Assembly: GCF_000006565.2 (NCBI RefSeq)
Contig: NC_031472.1
Span: forward strand, 2,350,227 to 2,414,226
DNA from: Toxoplasma gondii ME49
Taxonomy: Eukaryota > Apicomplexa > Conoidasida > Eucoccidiorida > Sarcocystidae
Length of the DNA stretch: 64,000 nucleotides
Direction of reading: 5' to 3'
Shown: positions 10,955 to 24,900 of the stretch, one piece after another
Layout of the letters: every line of letters starts with the position of its first letter
Numbering within the stretch: position 1 is the stretch's first letter
Translations under genes and position numbers: made by a program
The notes under the pieces: model-generated
Told to the model about the DNA's origin: nothing
The model's database searches: none
The model's input: only the letters and a program-made list of their open reading frames with translations

Positions 10955-13900
10955 GATGAAGAAGGGGGGAGATGTTGGAGGAAAGCACACAGAAACGATG
11001 AGGCGAAAAACGCTTGGACGAGGTCCTCAAAACCGTGTGGAGTCGTCGAGAGGGGGAAAGCCGTACCCGCGACTGTTGAACGCGAGAGTGGCTTCGGAGC
11101 AAGAAAACAAGAAACGCGAGGCAGGGGCCAAAAGTATTTGAGTGTCCACAAAAGCTTGTGGAATTTCAACGCATTCGCAGGGTCGCGAGCGAACGGGTAC
11201 ACCGAGACGAGCAAGACACCTAAAGCGACAAAAGGCCGACGCTGGGGTTTCAGGTAAGCTGCAAGGTGGAAAAAACTCGGTACGTGAGGACAAGTAATAG
11301 TTTCAGCAGGGAAACGAGTGTCTATCGTTCTTTGTATTTGCACAGCTGTGCATCACTCGAAAGAAACAACAGGGGAAAGACGGACGACCTTCGCAGTGCA
11401 GTGGCTGTGACGGTCTTCACGGTTCGTGCGACGGAGTGAAAGTTACCCCAACGATACAGGGAAAGGCTTCCTTTAAAAACCCATCAATGCCGCGCATGCG
11501 CACGATGGAAGTGTTTGGTGAACCGTCACAACTTCACGACGCACAAGAAGAGAAACAACGGAGAATCGGTGGGAGCTACCGACTTTGTGAAGAGCAGCAT
11601 CTGGCGGCAGCACACAGCACCGAGGCCACAAGAAACTGTACACGAGAATGAGAAACAATGTTTTGCGGAGAAACTGGTCGACCTCTGGTCTGCAGGATGA
11701 AACCGTCACGAAACTTTCTCCCGTCTTCCTCAACGACGGGCCTTCGCCTCCTCTGCTGCGATCGTGCATGCATGCGGTGACACTCCCAGGCAGCACCCCG
11801 ATCGCTGTCTCCCAAACTGTGCTGTCTCGTGTCAGCGTTCAAAGGAGTTTTCTGTTCATTCAGCACCACAACTCGCCGTACACTCGCAAGTGTTTTTTCC
11901 GTTATCGAACACCATGGACGCTCAAAGTACGCAGTCTTTGGTGCAGTTAACTTGTCGCGCGTGCAACCAGTACGAAGAACCTTGAGACACTGTCCCCCCG
12001 TCAACGCGGGAAAGAACCCGAAACGTTTAGTGGGAGGTCGTAGGTTTTGTAAATACACGAAATACACCGCATGACACGAAGTATCTAGTGTGTGGGTGAA
12101 AACGCGCTTGCCAAAAAATGTCTTGGAAATCCGATTGTCTGCAGAAATCCTCAGATCCCTGGTTGCACATTGCTGACAACGCTTAACACGTTTCGTTTAA
12201 TCATGGATAGACAGAAAGAAAAACAGATGTCAAAGGCTGCAGCCATATCCTTAAAAAAAGGAATTCGGGATAGCCATCACGTTTCATCGGACATCGCGGA
12301 AGTGATCCTCAGTTGCTGCTGTCACTTGACGTGCCTGGGACGAGCAAGCAAACACAAACGTTCCCTAGAAAAAACGTTCCAGATAGTTTCTCTTTCGCTG
12401 GGAATCTGCTTTTGTACCCAGGTCGAGACTACGACCACCAAGGAGACGAGCGTTTCGTAATCGCGGCCTCCTGGCTCGACATGCTGGTGCAAAAAACTGC
12501 GGTCTTTCCTGTGCACACGTGAATATGAGAAGCTGGTTTCCGAGAGGAGAGAATCCATGATATGAACGGCTTGAGAGATATTTGGTGGTTCAATAAGTAT
12601 AGCGGAGGTCTGTAATGGCAGTGAAATGCCATGCATACAGATGAAGTTCGGGTTAGTACCACAATCTATGGTCTTTTCCAGAGACGTTGGTGACTCGGAG
12701 ATACCCTTCACTTAAGTGAAACCTTGTCAAGGATCGTAATAGATGCCGCTGAGCGAGTCTCTACCCGAGATTCTCAAAATCACACGATGCCAGTTAGAGA
12801 TTACTCGTTGGCAGTTTACAACGTGAAGACCGAAACAGCAAAAACGCTGAAATAATAGCACGACGACAATCGTCGGTTCGTGAGCAAAAGCATGGAGAAT
12901 ACAGACTCTACTTCCTTGTCTTCGATTGCCCGTAAAGAATGAACAGAAGCCGTTTCCCATGAGCAGGAAGACGCTGTTGCTGCCGTTCATATGAGTGAGG
13001 CGTGACGACATTATGCATGCGATGTGACAGCCGAATTATTTCAGATCACCTTCACTTCGTTGTTGCGTTATTCACTGAAGTGGCGCTAAACAGGATTTCA
13101 GTATTTTCAAGAGGAGCTGTAGCGTGAGACCGAATTCCTCCCGCGACATCGCAGGGAAGTCAAGGGTATAAATTGCTTAAATGGACAGTTAGAACACGTT
13201 CGAGTTCAAGTACAGGGGAGGCTTCTCAAAATTCCAGCGTTTCAGTCGAAGCGTAGCCAATGGATGTCCCTTTCCCAGCGCGTGTTATGAGAGCACAACC
13301 CCTATGAAATGTCACTGTGTTACAAGGAGAATCGATTACAACCAGCAGCCGAATTTATTCGGAGACACGGTTGGTTCATGCGCCAGACGTCTTTTACACA
13401 CGAAGGTTCCATGAGGGGTATGATTCCTCAGAAGCTGGATCTCCCGGAAAGATTAACTCTATATAGGACGACATGTATAGGCAATCTTCAATCATGAGTT
13501 TCGATGCGACGTTCCACACAAGAAGCTGGCAGTTGCAAGCGACAAAGGAGCTGAGATTGCTTATTGCTTGCTGGCACGAATGGCCAGATTACAGCCTCAT
13601 TCTGACACACGTACCTGCATCTCGGCAATGTTTGACGCCAAATCATGTCAAGATTATGAAGTGTATCGCGAACAGCATAGATGTCTCGGTACCACTATGA
13701 TTGCACCACCCGGTTCAGTAAGACTTCATGCGCCAGTGGGATGTGTCCTGCGTTTGAATCGTAACCTCGTTGTATTCGCGACAACTTCGCACCATTTCTT
13801 TCAACACTCGCCTGTACTGAATTCCTCGCAAAACTATAGTTTGCTGTACAAGCCCTACTTCAGAGCGGTCACCGCACCGTGATAACGCTGCAACTGTCCG

Positions 13901-15134
13901 CCGAATTCGGGGTGCTACTTCGTGTGAGATAATAACGAGTTACGGTCTCATATAAATACGTACGAGCGGATTTTCCATTGCTAAAACTACAAAAATATAA
14001 TCCAATTAATAAAAGGTTAACATCGCACTCATGAGAACGAGCCACAATCAACAACATCCTCAGTCCTACGCACGGTCGCGCCTTCGCGGGCGGCGTAGGT
14101 TGTGAGGAAGCAAAATCTGCAGCAAAATCACATCGCCTGCAAAAAAACGAAAGTCCTAGTACAAAACCTACGAGCATCAATTGCAGCGTACAGTCAAGGC
14201 TGAATCTCGGTGAGTGTGCACAACGCGTACGAAGTCCAGATCACGAAAGCAAAGCGTACCTTCTCTAGATAATGTTCGCTCCGTACCCAATGTGAAAGCC
14301 TTCACTTTCTCACATGTAGGCAAACCCGGAACCGGGACTAAAAAAGCCTTCTTTCAGGTGAACTACCGTGACAAGGCCACGACAAGCAGGTGACTCAAGT
14401 GACCGCAACAAAAAGCGGGTTTCCAGGGTGGGGCTCGGGTACACGTTCAGTCAGTGGCATGTTGTAGCTGCTGGACAGAGCTGCAAGCCAATTTTTTTCT
14501 TTCTTCATTGTGGTTGGCCTTCGACGCTTAGGGTACTTGTTTCACGGGACCGCTGTCTTAGTCCCCTTTTCCAGAGTCTTGATCTTCTAAAACACCTTCT
14601 GACACACAGCGCCCGTGTGCACCTCCTATTGCCCGACGTTGGAACGCTGTCGCAGACGGCTAGCTACTCTGGTAACACTAGCGATTCAGACAGCAGGCAA
14701 ACAAAACAATTGTCAAGATCATTTCCAAGCAGAGATATTCACACAGGTACGCGACGGACTTCCTACTACATGAGCAACACACCATGACGAAGTTTTGAGG
14801 ACAGTTTGTCGTACACTGTGGAAAGACTTTGCTGGGAGATGCCTGCAGGATTTCCTTTGCGGGAAAACTAAAGAAGTTTGGAGGTTAAAGTGAGAACGTT
14901 TAGCAATGAGAATTGTGTGCTGCAAGACCCCCTTCAGCAGCACGGCGATCCACGCCGGAACCTGAAGCCACGCGGAGTCGGAAACCCGGCCTGGATGCAG
15001 GTCCAAGTATACACATGAACATCTGTCATCATTTGTTTTTCAGCAGGTCGATTTGGACTACGGCAAAGTCTGTCTCCCTAAGGTATTGCAGGCAGCAGCA
15101 CATGGTCACCGGGAAGGCTGAATGAGGATCAAAT
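10955..15134. other. Gene-poor, AT-richer stretch
   Basis: Over 4 kb without a convincing exon. The longest open frames (about 120-180 codons near 10.8-12.1 kb) overlap each other on opposite strands and show no domain. From about 12 kb onward GC content is visibly lower than in the flanking genes; the line at 13,981-14,040 is only about 28% GC. The right end must contain the promoter of the SRS-like gene. Confidence 0.55.
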
Positions 15135-15185
15135 ATGTCGGAATTCTGGGCAGATTCTTTCGAAAGGTCATCACGTCAATTGAGA

Positions 15186-15761
15186 ATGAAGTCAACGAGC
15201 AAGAAAGTCTATGGAGCGAAACTCGTGCTGCTGACCTGCGGGCTCGGTATGGCGCTATCCGAGTTCGCAGTCAGAGGCAGTGAGGTTCCTGAAGGGTCGT
15301 ACACGGTAAAGATCCCGAAGGGAGGCATTCTCGAAGATGCGGAACTCTCTATTCATTTGACTCCGTCTCAGTCGATCGTGGTGGACAACGCGGAACCGAA
15401 TCGTGTGTTGCAAGACCCGCTAGAGATTGACCGACAAGTGTATGTAAGAAAGGGAAACTCCTGCAAAACCGACAGCCGTGTCGACTGGGCAGAGCTGTTT
15501 CCTGAGGCACCAGAAAAATACCCATTCGCCCAAGTTACAACCGGCCGCCAAAACGGGGCGTCATCCATGTTCTTTCGGATGCCGTCTCGTGTGTATGCCA
15601 AAGCACCCGCAAGCTACTGCTTTCTTCTGAAGGACGTGAAGAGCGAGAAACAGTATACCGTTTTTGTTGAAACGAGTGGTGCCAGCACCGCACTTGCACC
15701 GTATTTTGCCAGTACCTTAGCCGTATCTTTGTTAGCGGTTTTTGTCTTGTACTCAAGCTGA
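15186..15761 (+). CDS. Putative GPI-anchored SRS-like surface protein
   Basis: A single-exon frame of 191 residues from the ATG at 15186; an in-frame ATG at 15135 adds 17 residues before the signal sequence, so I prefer 15186. The N terminus KLVLLTCGLGMALS looks like a secretory signal. The C terminus ends in a small-residue site (SGAST) and a hydrophobic tail (STLAVSLLAVFVLY), the usual GPI-attachment signature. The mature part is beta-rich, with two cysteines (NSCKTD and ASYCFLL). Its spacing and the FFRMPSRVYAKAPASYCFLL block recall the end of an SRS (SAG1-related) domain, whose members usually have six cysteines per domain. It could be a degenerate one-domain SRS or another coccidian surface family. 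The secreted, GPI-anchored nature is likely; the family is inference. Confidence 0.55.
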   Translation: MKSTSKKVYGAKLVLLTCGLGMALSEFAVRGSEVPEGSYTVKIPKGGILEDAELSIHLTPSQSIVVDNAEPNRVLQDPLEIDRQVYVRKGNSCKTDSRVDWAELFPEAPEKYPFAQVTTGRQNGASSMFFRMPSRVYAKAPASYCFLLKDVKSEKQYTVFVETSGASTALAPYFASTLAVSLLAVFVLYSS

Positions 15762-18700
15762 TTCCCATACATGTGACAAGACGAGATTCATCGCTGCTAG
15801 TTTCAGTATTTTTACGCTATACGTTCTTGATAACAGTCGCAGTGTCCCTCCATCGTTGTGTCATCTCGTTGTTTACCGCGACCTACAAGCATGTGCCACG
15901 CTCCTCTAAAAACCGAAACGTATGGCATGTAAATTTCATCAGCGGCTATGATGCCCTTTCCACGTCGCCCGAGGCTGCCTGCCGCTGCGCTTGTGTCTCC
16001 CTGGCAGGGAAGCAGATGCCCGTGTTAATGCTGCGACCCCAAAGGCTCTTGCATTCACATACTACGAGCCAAAATACCCTTTAACATGCTGACTGGCGCA
16101 TGCTTGTGTTAAGTGGTCTCTTTCTCAGTACACAAAAATCTGCCACGTGCATCATATCTTAGCAGCATCATTCTGGTGAACCTCTTGAGCCGAGTAACGC
16201 TTTACACGGAATAAACTGATCGAGAAAGCTCTTAATTCTTCTTGCGACAGTACTAGTGAAGAACTTCTTGCTGCCCATAGAATCGCAGTGGCAAGGATTT
16301 CATTTGTGAATATGTTGAAGTCCCAGTTTCCTGTCGTGCATCCTGCGCATCTGTGTTCCAGCCCCCTCTCCGCCCTTGAAAGGATTCAGCAGCGGAGAGC
16401 GCTATCTGAGAAACCCCATTCACTTAACCGTTTCATATTCTGCCCTGTATTAGCGCTGGACTGGACCAGGTATATTCACTTCGCTGTTGCTGCGTTGTCG
16501 CTTTCAGTTCCGCTTCCAAGTCGGAATCTGCCTTGATTCAGTATTCGAAGACTTCAGTGCTTCATCGACTCATCAACACATTCCAGCCAACAAAAGAGTC
16601 TTGTAGTAACACATGCTTTCTCGGAGGTTGCTGCACATTCGTGAATCCAACGGACCTGCAGGGGCAGGGCGCGAACACAGCCTGCGGCAAAACTCTTACC
16701 GTTCATCACGTCCCCGCATACTCACACGTACCTGAAAAACTACATCAAGATAAAAAGCCCTGTGCTATCCCGTCCGCAACAGAAATACGAATGTAGGTTC
16801 TTTTCAGTTTCACCCACAGTTGGCGTGGAATACGTCAGTGGCGTGTCTTCGCGTAGCGGCGGCGGGAGACAGACATCCACGGCTTCACCGTACGGAACAT
16901 CACAAGCCATTTCCACGTTACGGGTGGTGTTTAACGGCTACAGTCCCCCGAGTTAGTTGCTTCTTTCGTGAGAGGGCCGGGCACACGCTGATCTATATGT
17001 TTTTGACTGGCAAGTAACGGACACGCACTTTTTTCTTCGGCTGGCAGCTCCCCATGAGCGGGGCTGCCCCCAACCGCATTCAGCTGTCTCTGAAAAGCTG
17101 CCTGCCAGTCTTCAGAGCTTTTGATATGTGGATCAGCGTGGAAGGTCTGGGGTTACAGGCAGCTCCTTTGCGAATTTCTTCGACTTAAAATACCACTTTG
17201 ACATTTCTTCGACGACGCAACCTGCCTTGTGCGGCGTCTCGCGAGGCGCGACAGAACGAATTGCGTACCAGACATTTTCCAACGTCGCATGCTGCTCGGC
17301 GATTGACCAACAGCCAGACCCCGCGAAACCCGCTTGGTGACACAATCGAGCGAAAAGGCAAGTCATTTTCTGTGGTATCTAAACACTGTTGTACGGCGTT
17401 CACACGTGTAGTGGTAGCACGGCGTTTGCGATTTTTGGGTTTGAGGCTCGCGGCAAACGATTCGTCCGGCTTTCCGCTTTTTCCCGTGCAACATTGCCGT
17501 TGCGCGTATCTCAGCGAACTTTGTTTAAAAGGCCCTCGCCTCATCCGTCGGCGGATCCTTGGGCGTTTCTTCCCGGATTTTTCAAGGCCGGTGCAAAAAG
17601 TTTGCGTCCACGTGCTCACGTTGAGAGGCGCCGCGTGTCATGGGTGTTTTCTCCATCGTCGTGTTCCCAGAACCCTCCTGCATGTGGCTTTGCCCCAAGG
17701 CCGTCTGTGACCTTATAAGGAAAGAATGCTTTTGATCAAAAACGGTAAAAGTGCTTGTTCTGTATTGAAAGGAAGTGCGTCTCTTGCGCACTTGCCAACC
17801 AGCCGCCAGTAACACAGCCCCGTCTGTGCGCCTAGTGCCCTCGCAAGCGAGTGTCCCGCCAGGCTATCTCGTGCTTGATTTTTTTTCCAGAGAATCCTCG
17901 CCTTTTTCTCATCCCTAAGTTCATGCCGTTGTGAGCGGCGTCGAGGCTGTCCGGTGCTTTCACGACGCACGCGAGTTCATGCAAGCATTTTCAACTCTCT
18001 CCGGGGCGCCACGGTGAATTCCGGTCTCATAGAGGTTCCGTTGGCTGTCGTGACCGGCGTGGCGGAGATTCTCGACGCCACAAAAAAGACGCACTGGGGA
18101 GTGCACTGTTTCCTTTGCCAGGCAACGCACATGCACATGATCAGGAGGGGGGCAGTCTAACGTTCGGGACTCTGCGAGGTTGAAATCTCTCAGACAGAGG
18201 AATCTGGGATTTTGCGTCTGCGACAGGTTCTTGAGTCACAGGAGCTGAGCGTTCCTTCGCGTTATCCACTTTTTGGTCTGGGGTCGGGTCTTTACTTCTT
18301 CGAGGACAAAGAACTGTTGTCCTAAGAAAGATGCCAGAGCACCGCGATGATATTTTGCCACAGTGATGCATGGTAGGGATTTTTTCCTTTGACGTTTTCT
18401 TCGACCCCTAGCATTGTAGGCGAGTCGAGAATCCTGCGAGAAGAGGAGGCAAGTTCTTTGACTCGCTTCGCCTTCTCGTTGGTATTTGTTGCCGAGGTTT
18501 CGAAAGAACTCAGCAAGATGAGACTCTGACACACCCTCCAAGTTGTCAAGACAAAGCCGCCAAGTGAGTTTGAATAAAAGAAGCTTTCTTGGTTTTTCCT
18601 TTCTCCTGTGTCTTGTGCGAGCGAACTTCAGCAGCATTCCAGTCTCACTGCTCTTCGCCTTCAGTCCACTTCAGGATCTGCTCACCGATACTGTTTCTTG

Positions 18701-18973
18701 CACTCGCTTACTGTTTACTCTTGGTGATCCCTCTCAACTTGCCAACCCCCCTGCATCTGTCTACAGACTCGCAGCCACCTCCAGGTCGAGGTGTGGGTCT
18801 TCGAGGCTCTCGTTCTTCTGTGGTCCCGGGGCATCTTGATACGCTTTCAGAAAGGGAGTCTTTCCAGCGCTGTGGGATTGGCTTCCCAGCGGTGTTGATT
18901 TAATGTTTTTTCGCTTTCACACTTTTTCTTTCCGCGTTTCGTTGTGTCTTGCCGCGCGAATGGGCTATCCAGA
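15762..18973. other. Intergenic region upstream of the C2 protein gene
   Basis: No domain-bearing frame and no phase-consistent exon chain was found. Two open frames of about 145-170 codons lie on opposite strands at 17,185-17,710 and neither resembles a family. The promoter and 5' UTR of the gene starting at 18974 should lie in the last part. Confidence 0.5.
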
Positions 18974-21900
18974 ATGGCTTCTTGGCTGTCGGCCAAGATC
19001 TCTGCTCTCGGAGAGCGGGTGATGGACAGCGTCCTTGACGCCGTTGTCCAGAACCAGGATCTACACCTGAAGAATTTGCAAAACATGCAGCAGGTTCGTG
19101 TATGTAGTCAAGGATCAGCCTACATTGGACTGAAGCAGGGAAGAGAGTCTGCAGGAGCTCGCGTTTTCTGCATGAATCTATACGCATTGTGCAGCTGAGA
19201 CGCCTAGACGTAGACTCGGGGAACAGATCGATGTGAAGCCCGGGGAACGTGCAGGATCGATTCAACGGTTCAAACAGACATGTAATAGACTAGCTACGTA
19301 CTCATATGGATATGTATTGGCGCGGTCGTTTCTCTCATCTACCGTGTTTAAGAGTCATTCCAAACGGCATGTGTACGTCAATCCATCCCTGCTTAATCGT
19401 AACTGACGCAGATACCGACGCGACTCGGAGTGTGAGCCACTGCGTCAGCGAGCGGGTGCGGTAGACAAGTTACGTTTTCCGATCGTCCGCTCTCTGCGCG
19501 TTTCCGCGCGAACCTAACCGAGGTGTCGGTCCACGCGCGTGCCTTTTCTGAGAGAGGGAGAGGCTTCATGTCGCTTGGTTCTGTCCTGCTCCTCCGCTGT
19601 GCAGTGGAATATCTCGCGTTTGGTGAATCGGGTAGTCAGCGCGAAGTACTTTTACAAGCAACAGAACGTGGAGTCGTGTGCGGAGTTTGATGAATTATTT
19701 CCGTCTCCGGATTCTCTTCTGCGCTGTTCACCTTCCTCGCCGCCACCGCCGAAGCCGACGTCGTTCGCCTCCTCTTTCCTGGTACCTCAAGAGCCCCTGG
19801 GGCATCTGGACATCCGCGTCCGCTCCTGTTCTCTCGTGCTTTTCACTGCCGAGAATGGCCGCGTTCTTCCATCTGTTGCGATGCTTCAGAGACAGCATCA
19901 GCAGCTTCTGTGGCAGACGGTGATCCACGTGGAAAACCAGGAACAGAGAAGCCCCTGCTACAAAATGGAGAAAAAGGATGCGTACGCCACGAACGAAATC
20001 CTGTAAGGACGAACAGCGAGACGGCCTGGGGATTGAGACGGTCCAAAGGAAGGCCACCGTGCTGGGGAGAGCGGTGGAGGATCGTTCCGCAAAGTTTCAG
20101 ATCCACGTTCTGTCCACTGTGGGGCTTCGTTGCTCTTCACCTGCTCACGTTGCCATATTTTTTTTCTTCCGTTTGCGAGACTGCTTTCTGGACAGTTCTT
20201 GTGCAACCGTCTACTGGAACTCTTTGTGAACGGCGTCAGGCGGGCGACCTTTCACGAGCAGAGGCAAAGGCCGCTCTCAGCGCAGGTGCTAACAACGAGG
20301 CCAGGAGCCGATGCATGCTTGACAAGACGCACGCGGCATCCATCGTTTTTCTGTGTGTGCAATCGCGTCGAAAAATGCAGCAGAAAGCACCAGAAACACC
20401 AAGCGGACACAGAATGCCCATCTTTTCTCTTTTCTCAGACGTCTGCCTTTTCCGTTTGCAGATTGTAGGTTGGTCTCTCTTTTCGTTGTCGAACTGTCCT
20501 TCGACTCCCCTCTCCTCTTCTCCCCCCTCAACTCCCTCTCCTTCTCTCCCCCCTCAACTCCCTCAACTCCGTCTCCTCGCTCCAGGTTGATCCATTTGCC
20601 GCGGTGTCTGTCTGTGTGGCGTGCGACTTCAGGTTTGACGACTCGTTTGAGTTCCCGATCCGAGACTTGTGGACTGACATTTGCATCGACGTTGTCGCTT
20701 TGAAGACGAAGCGGCACATCATCGTCAAACCTGCTTCGTCCTCGGCTGCGAATTCGCCTGCGCCGAACTCGGCCGTTCCCGGTTCTTGCTGCAAACACTC
20801 GCATCCGTCCTCGCGGTCGCCTGCCGTCCCTTCCGAGAGAGCTGCGAGCACTGGCGGCTTCACAGCGCTAGGAGCCTCAGGCGCTGGAGACACTCGCGTG
20901 GGGTCCGCGGACGGGGACGCCGACAGTCCCGAGGGCTCCAGAGGCGCCGAGGAAGGTGCGCGCAAGTTGGAGCGAGGACGAGTGACCACACTGAAGAAAG
21001 AAAGCAAAGGCGCATGCAGGAAAAGAGAGATGCGAAGCCCGGTCACAGGGGAGAGAAGTCTCAGGGCAGCTCGATACACTTTTCGACTTACCACGGCGCG
21101 GAGAGACAACGTTCGCCTCCTCACGATTCGTGCTAGACTGGTTTTTTCACATGTTTCCCGCTGATGGTTCAAGCTCCAAACGGTTTTTCTCATCCTTGCT
21201 TTGCTCTTCTGCGGATGTCTCCTGCATGCCGACTTTTCTCAGGCCTGTGCGTGCTCGAAAGTCCGCGAACCGGGGCGACTTCAAGGTCTCCTGGTCCAGA
21301 TGTGGAACACCTTGGGGCAGGACCTCCCTCAGCGTCTTCGCCGAACCATGCGAATTCTCCGCGCGCCCGGACAGGCGCCAGTTCTTCTGCCTCTTCTTCT
21401 CGTGAGGGCCGCTATTTGTATGGACGAGCAATTTTACCTTTATCTGCCTTCTTGTCGTCTTCTCCGCCGCAGTTGGAAACGCGGAAGGACCTCGCGGGCA
21501 GAAAGCGCGAGTCTTCTTTTTGGAGAGCTTTCGCTGGGATGGACTCCAAGGAGGCGAAGGCGCACAGACGCAGAAATCCCGTCGCAGGCGACAGCGAAGA
21601 GGGTGAGAACGGCCGCGGAAAAAAGCGAGAGGAAGACTCCTCTTTCGAGCCGTGCAGAGTCAGTCGAGCGGAGTTCTGGGTGCAGCTTTTCCCCGACAAC
21701 CACAAACTCTCCGAAAGGAAATATCTACGACCTGTGAAAGGTGAGTACACACGAGAAACTCAAAGACGGGAGCAGTGGACGCTTCGTTGAAGAAAAGAAG
21801 GTGGAGAAAGCGTAAACAAATCGTGCGTTCGTCAACCAGACATCTGCAGATCGCTGCGGCAATGTAGCTAGGCACTCGGCATTATGGAACGTGTCTTCAA

Positions 21901-24900
21901 CGAGGGATGAAAACGCAGACGTGAGCTGCCGTCTAGTTTCGAGGTAGCCGACAGAGTGGCTGACGGTTGCTTTGTCTTCAAGCGCTTCACACGATGAGAG
22001 GAAGCGTGCGTATTCTCTTTTTTTTCGAGCCTATGGCGTTGAATCCGAGCTGGGACACTGATTCTCTTCCCTGCGTTGTCGTGGGCGTCTTTTCTCGATC
22101 TAGGTTTTGAGGAATTCGGCATGAAGAATCCGCTGAGCACTCTCGGCTTCCTTCACGTCACTGTGGCATTCGAGTGGACGCGTCGACCTTCGATTTCGCC
22201 GCTGCTCTCGTGTCTCTTGCCGCCTTCTCAACTGTGGGTCGTTCCTCTCAAACCGGAGCCTCACTACGTGGAGTCCTTCTCTCAACGGTGCAAGGATGCT
22301 TTTTCAGAGCCACCGCGCTGGATCGATCTCTTCTTCCACTTCGGAGGTAGGCTGCGTCTCGTCCTTCGTAACAAGACAGTTTCAAGGCAACGCAGATAAC
22401 AGTAGCGACACCGGAAGAAAGTCGAGCTGGCTGCAGCAGGGACAAGAAAGGGTGAACGTAAGACACGGCACATCACAGGCAGGATGAAGAACGCGACGCC
22501 TTTGCTGTCCATGAACGGAGTGACGTAGGAGGTGATGTCCGCCTACCGTAGCTCTAGTAGAGGTCGACAAGAGTCTTCGATGACTTGCGGAGTAACGAAA
22601 AAAGAAAGAGCGCCAGCGAACAAAACGCGGGTGTTTAGCCGGGAGAAAAGGCCGCTAGAAGGCAGCGAGAGTCAGACGGCCTTCTGCCAGAGAGACAGAA
22701 AGGGGGGTATTCTTGAGTCGTAGATAGACTCCTCTGTTCTCTCTACAAGCTTGACATGTCCGAGAGAGACTCACCTGTTCTTCGTTTCCCTTCTTTCCGC
22801 GAGACCTGAATCGGACTTTCGTGACAGCGTTTAGGATTGAGGACTCCCCGCGTGTGACTCGGTCTGTACCTCGTGAAGTCATGGCATGCGCCCTGGTTTG
22901 ACGGCATGACTGTCGGGGCTCTTCATCGTCCTGTCACCCTGTCGTTTTCTTCGCGACCCCCTCATCCTTCTTCTGAGTGTGTTTCGCAACTCCTCCAAGC
23001 AGTGCCCCGCGAGCCTCGCCTTCTCTTGGATGTTCCGTCTTCGTCTCTCTCTCTCTCTGTTCAAACCGACGTTTGTTTACAGGTCACCTTGAAGACAGGA
23101 CGTGGGCAGGGTCATGTTGCTGGTTGTTGTTTTGGTTGAATCTGCTTTACGGGACATGTTTCGCGCCGTTTTACCAGCTTCCAGGTTGCGCCTTTGTGGC
23201 CGTCGCTCTCGTGTCTTTCGCGTACTTTCTTCTTCGTCAAAACAGATTTTTCGTCTACTCCCTTCCACCCTTTGGGTCTCCGACGCTCCCAGTTGCGGCG
23301 CCGCCTCTGTCGTTTCACACTCCCATGTGGGCAGCACCGACCTCGCCGCTTCTTCCCTTCTTTCCGGCTCCTGCGTCGCTGTCGACTTCTGCGGGTGCTC
23401 CTCCACACCTGCTGCCGTCTCTGGGGTCCGATCCGGTGACTGCGGCCGCCTCCAGATCCGTGGAGATGCCTGGACCGAGGCAGGAGACGCCTGGGGAGCC
23501 GTCGAGTTCAACTCCGTCTTTCCGGCACCGACAGAGTCGCGAGAAGGGAAGCAATCCGCTGTCAGCTCCTCTCGGGGACTGCGGTGAGAAGAGCGACTTG
23601 GACGACTTTTCTGACGACCTTTCCGACGAGGATACGGGCGCGCTGACAGGCCATGCCGCGTCGCGCAGAGGGTCGGCAGCGCTTTCAGAGACGAAAGGCG
23701 CTACAGAGGAGCGACGACGGCGAGGAACCATCGACGCCACGAACAGGCGTCCAGACGACGGCGACTGTGTCAACGCGCGTGGAGAGGAGGCCTCGGGGCT
23801 GGGGACTGAGGGGAGAAGCGCTGTCGAGGAGACAGAACTGAGACACGAGAGCAGCTTGGGGACAGCCGCGAGCACTGCAGAGGCGGCGCTTGCCACCCTG
23901 GGCTTCCCCTCGTTTGGGTCGTCTTCTTTCTCTGCGGTTGCAAAGGTCGACGGGAGGAAAGAAGACGGACAGACAGAGGGACAGAGCATCGGCTGGCCAG
24001 GGAGTTCGGAAGATCCGAAGAAGGAGAAGCCAGACGTTTTCGCGCTGCTCAGTTCCGGCGCGCCTGCCTCTGTCGCCTTCACCCTCGACGGCGAAGAGGC
24101 TGTTCGAGCCGCGTCTGTCCACGAACAAGGAGAGGAAAGCAATCTGCTGCACCCGCGTCGCGGACGAGTATCGAAAGTGTCTTCACCCTTTGGAGACATC
24201 ACGCTCTTCGTCCGAGAAAGTGCAAAGGGGGAAGAAGGCCAGGGACGAAAAACCGATGAAACTTGGCCCATCTTTGCAGACGATGAAACAGAACCTCTCG
24301 TTCAAGAACAACTCAACAAACTCATCGAACTCGCCACGGGACTCCAGGTCAAACGCTAAACACTCTCTCACCAAAATCACAACGTACACTCGTCATGCCA
24401 CGTATATATATATATATGTATATATGTATATATATATATGTATATATGTATGTATAAATGTATGTATATATATATATATGTATGTATAAGGACTTTGGGG
24501 AGATGAACGCTGTGGGCATGTCTGTTGAATTGTTCCGCTCTGGTGGCAGGCCGGTTCAGATAAATGCAAAGGTCACAATTCTCTACATGTCCAAGTGCAC
24601 GCAATTTGTACGATCGCCAGTGCACCGAGAAGTGCTAAGGATGCGTTTTTTGCGTTTCTCTGTCGTCCGTGTGTATTGTAGGGAGAGCGTCTCTGCGAGT
24701 TTGCATGGGCAACGGGTGTAACTGCGTGATCTGCCAAATCGAAGCTTCGCATGAACGCGGTGTTTCGATTTCTGACTTGCCTCTTTTCAGATTGCGACGG
24801 GGTACCTGTCCTCGGTGTTGGAGAAGATTCGCTACGCATTCAACTGGGCAGATCCGTTTCTTTCCTACGCGTCCCTCTGTCTGCTGTTTTTCCACTGCGT

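Noticed and set aside
17185..17710. Two opposing frames of 145-170 codons
   Set aside because: They overlap on opposite strands, neither has splice partners or recognisable domains, and both look like chance.
23315..24271. 318-codon minus-strand open frame, and a similar one at 26473-27429
   Set aside because: Both lie opposite low-complexity exons of the C2 protein gene and have mirror-image Ser/Arg composition.
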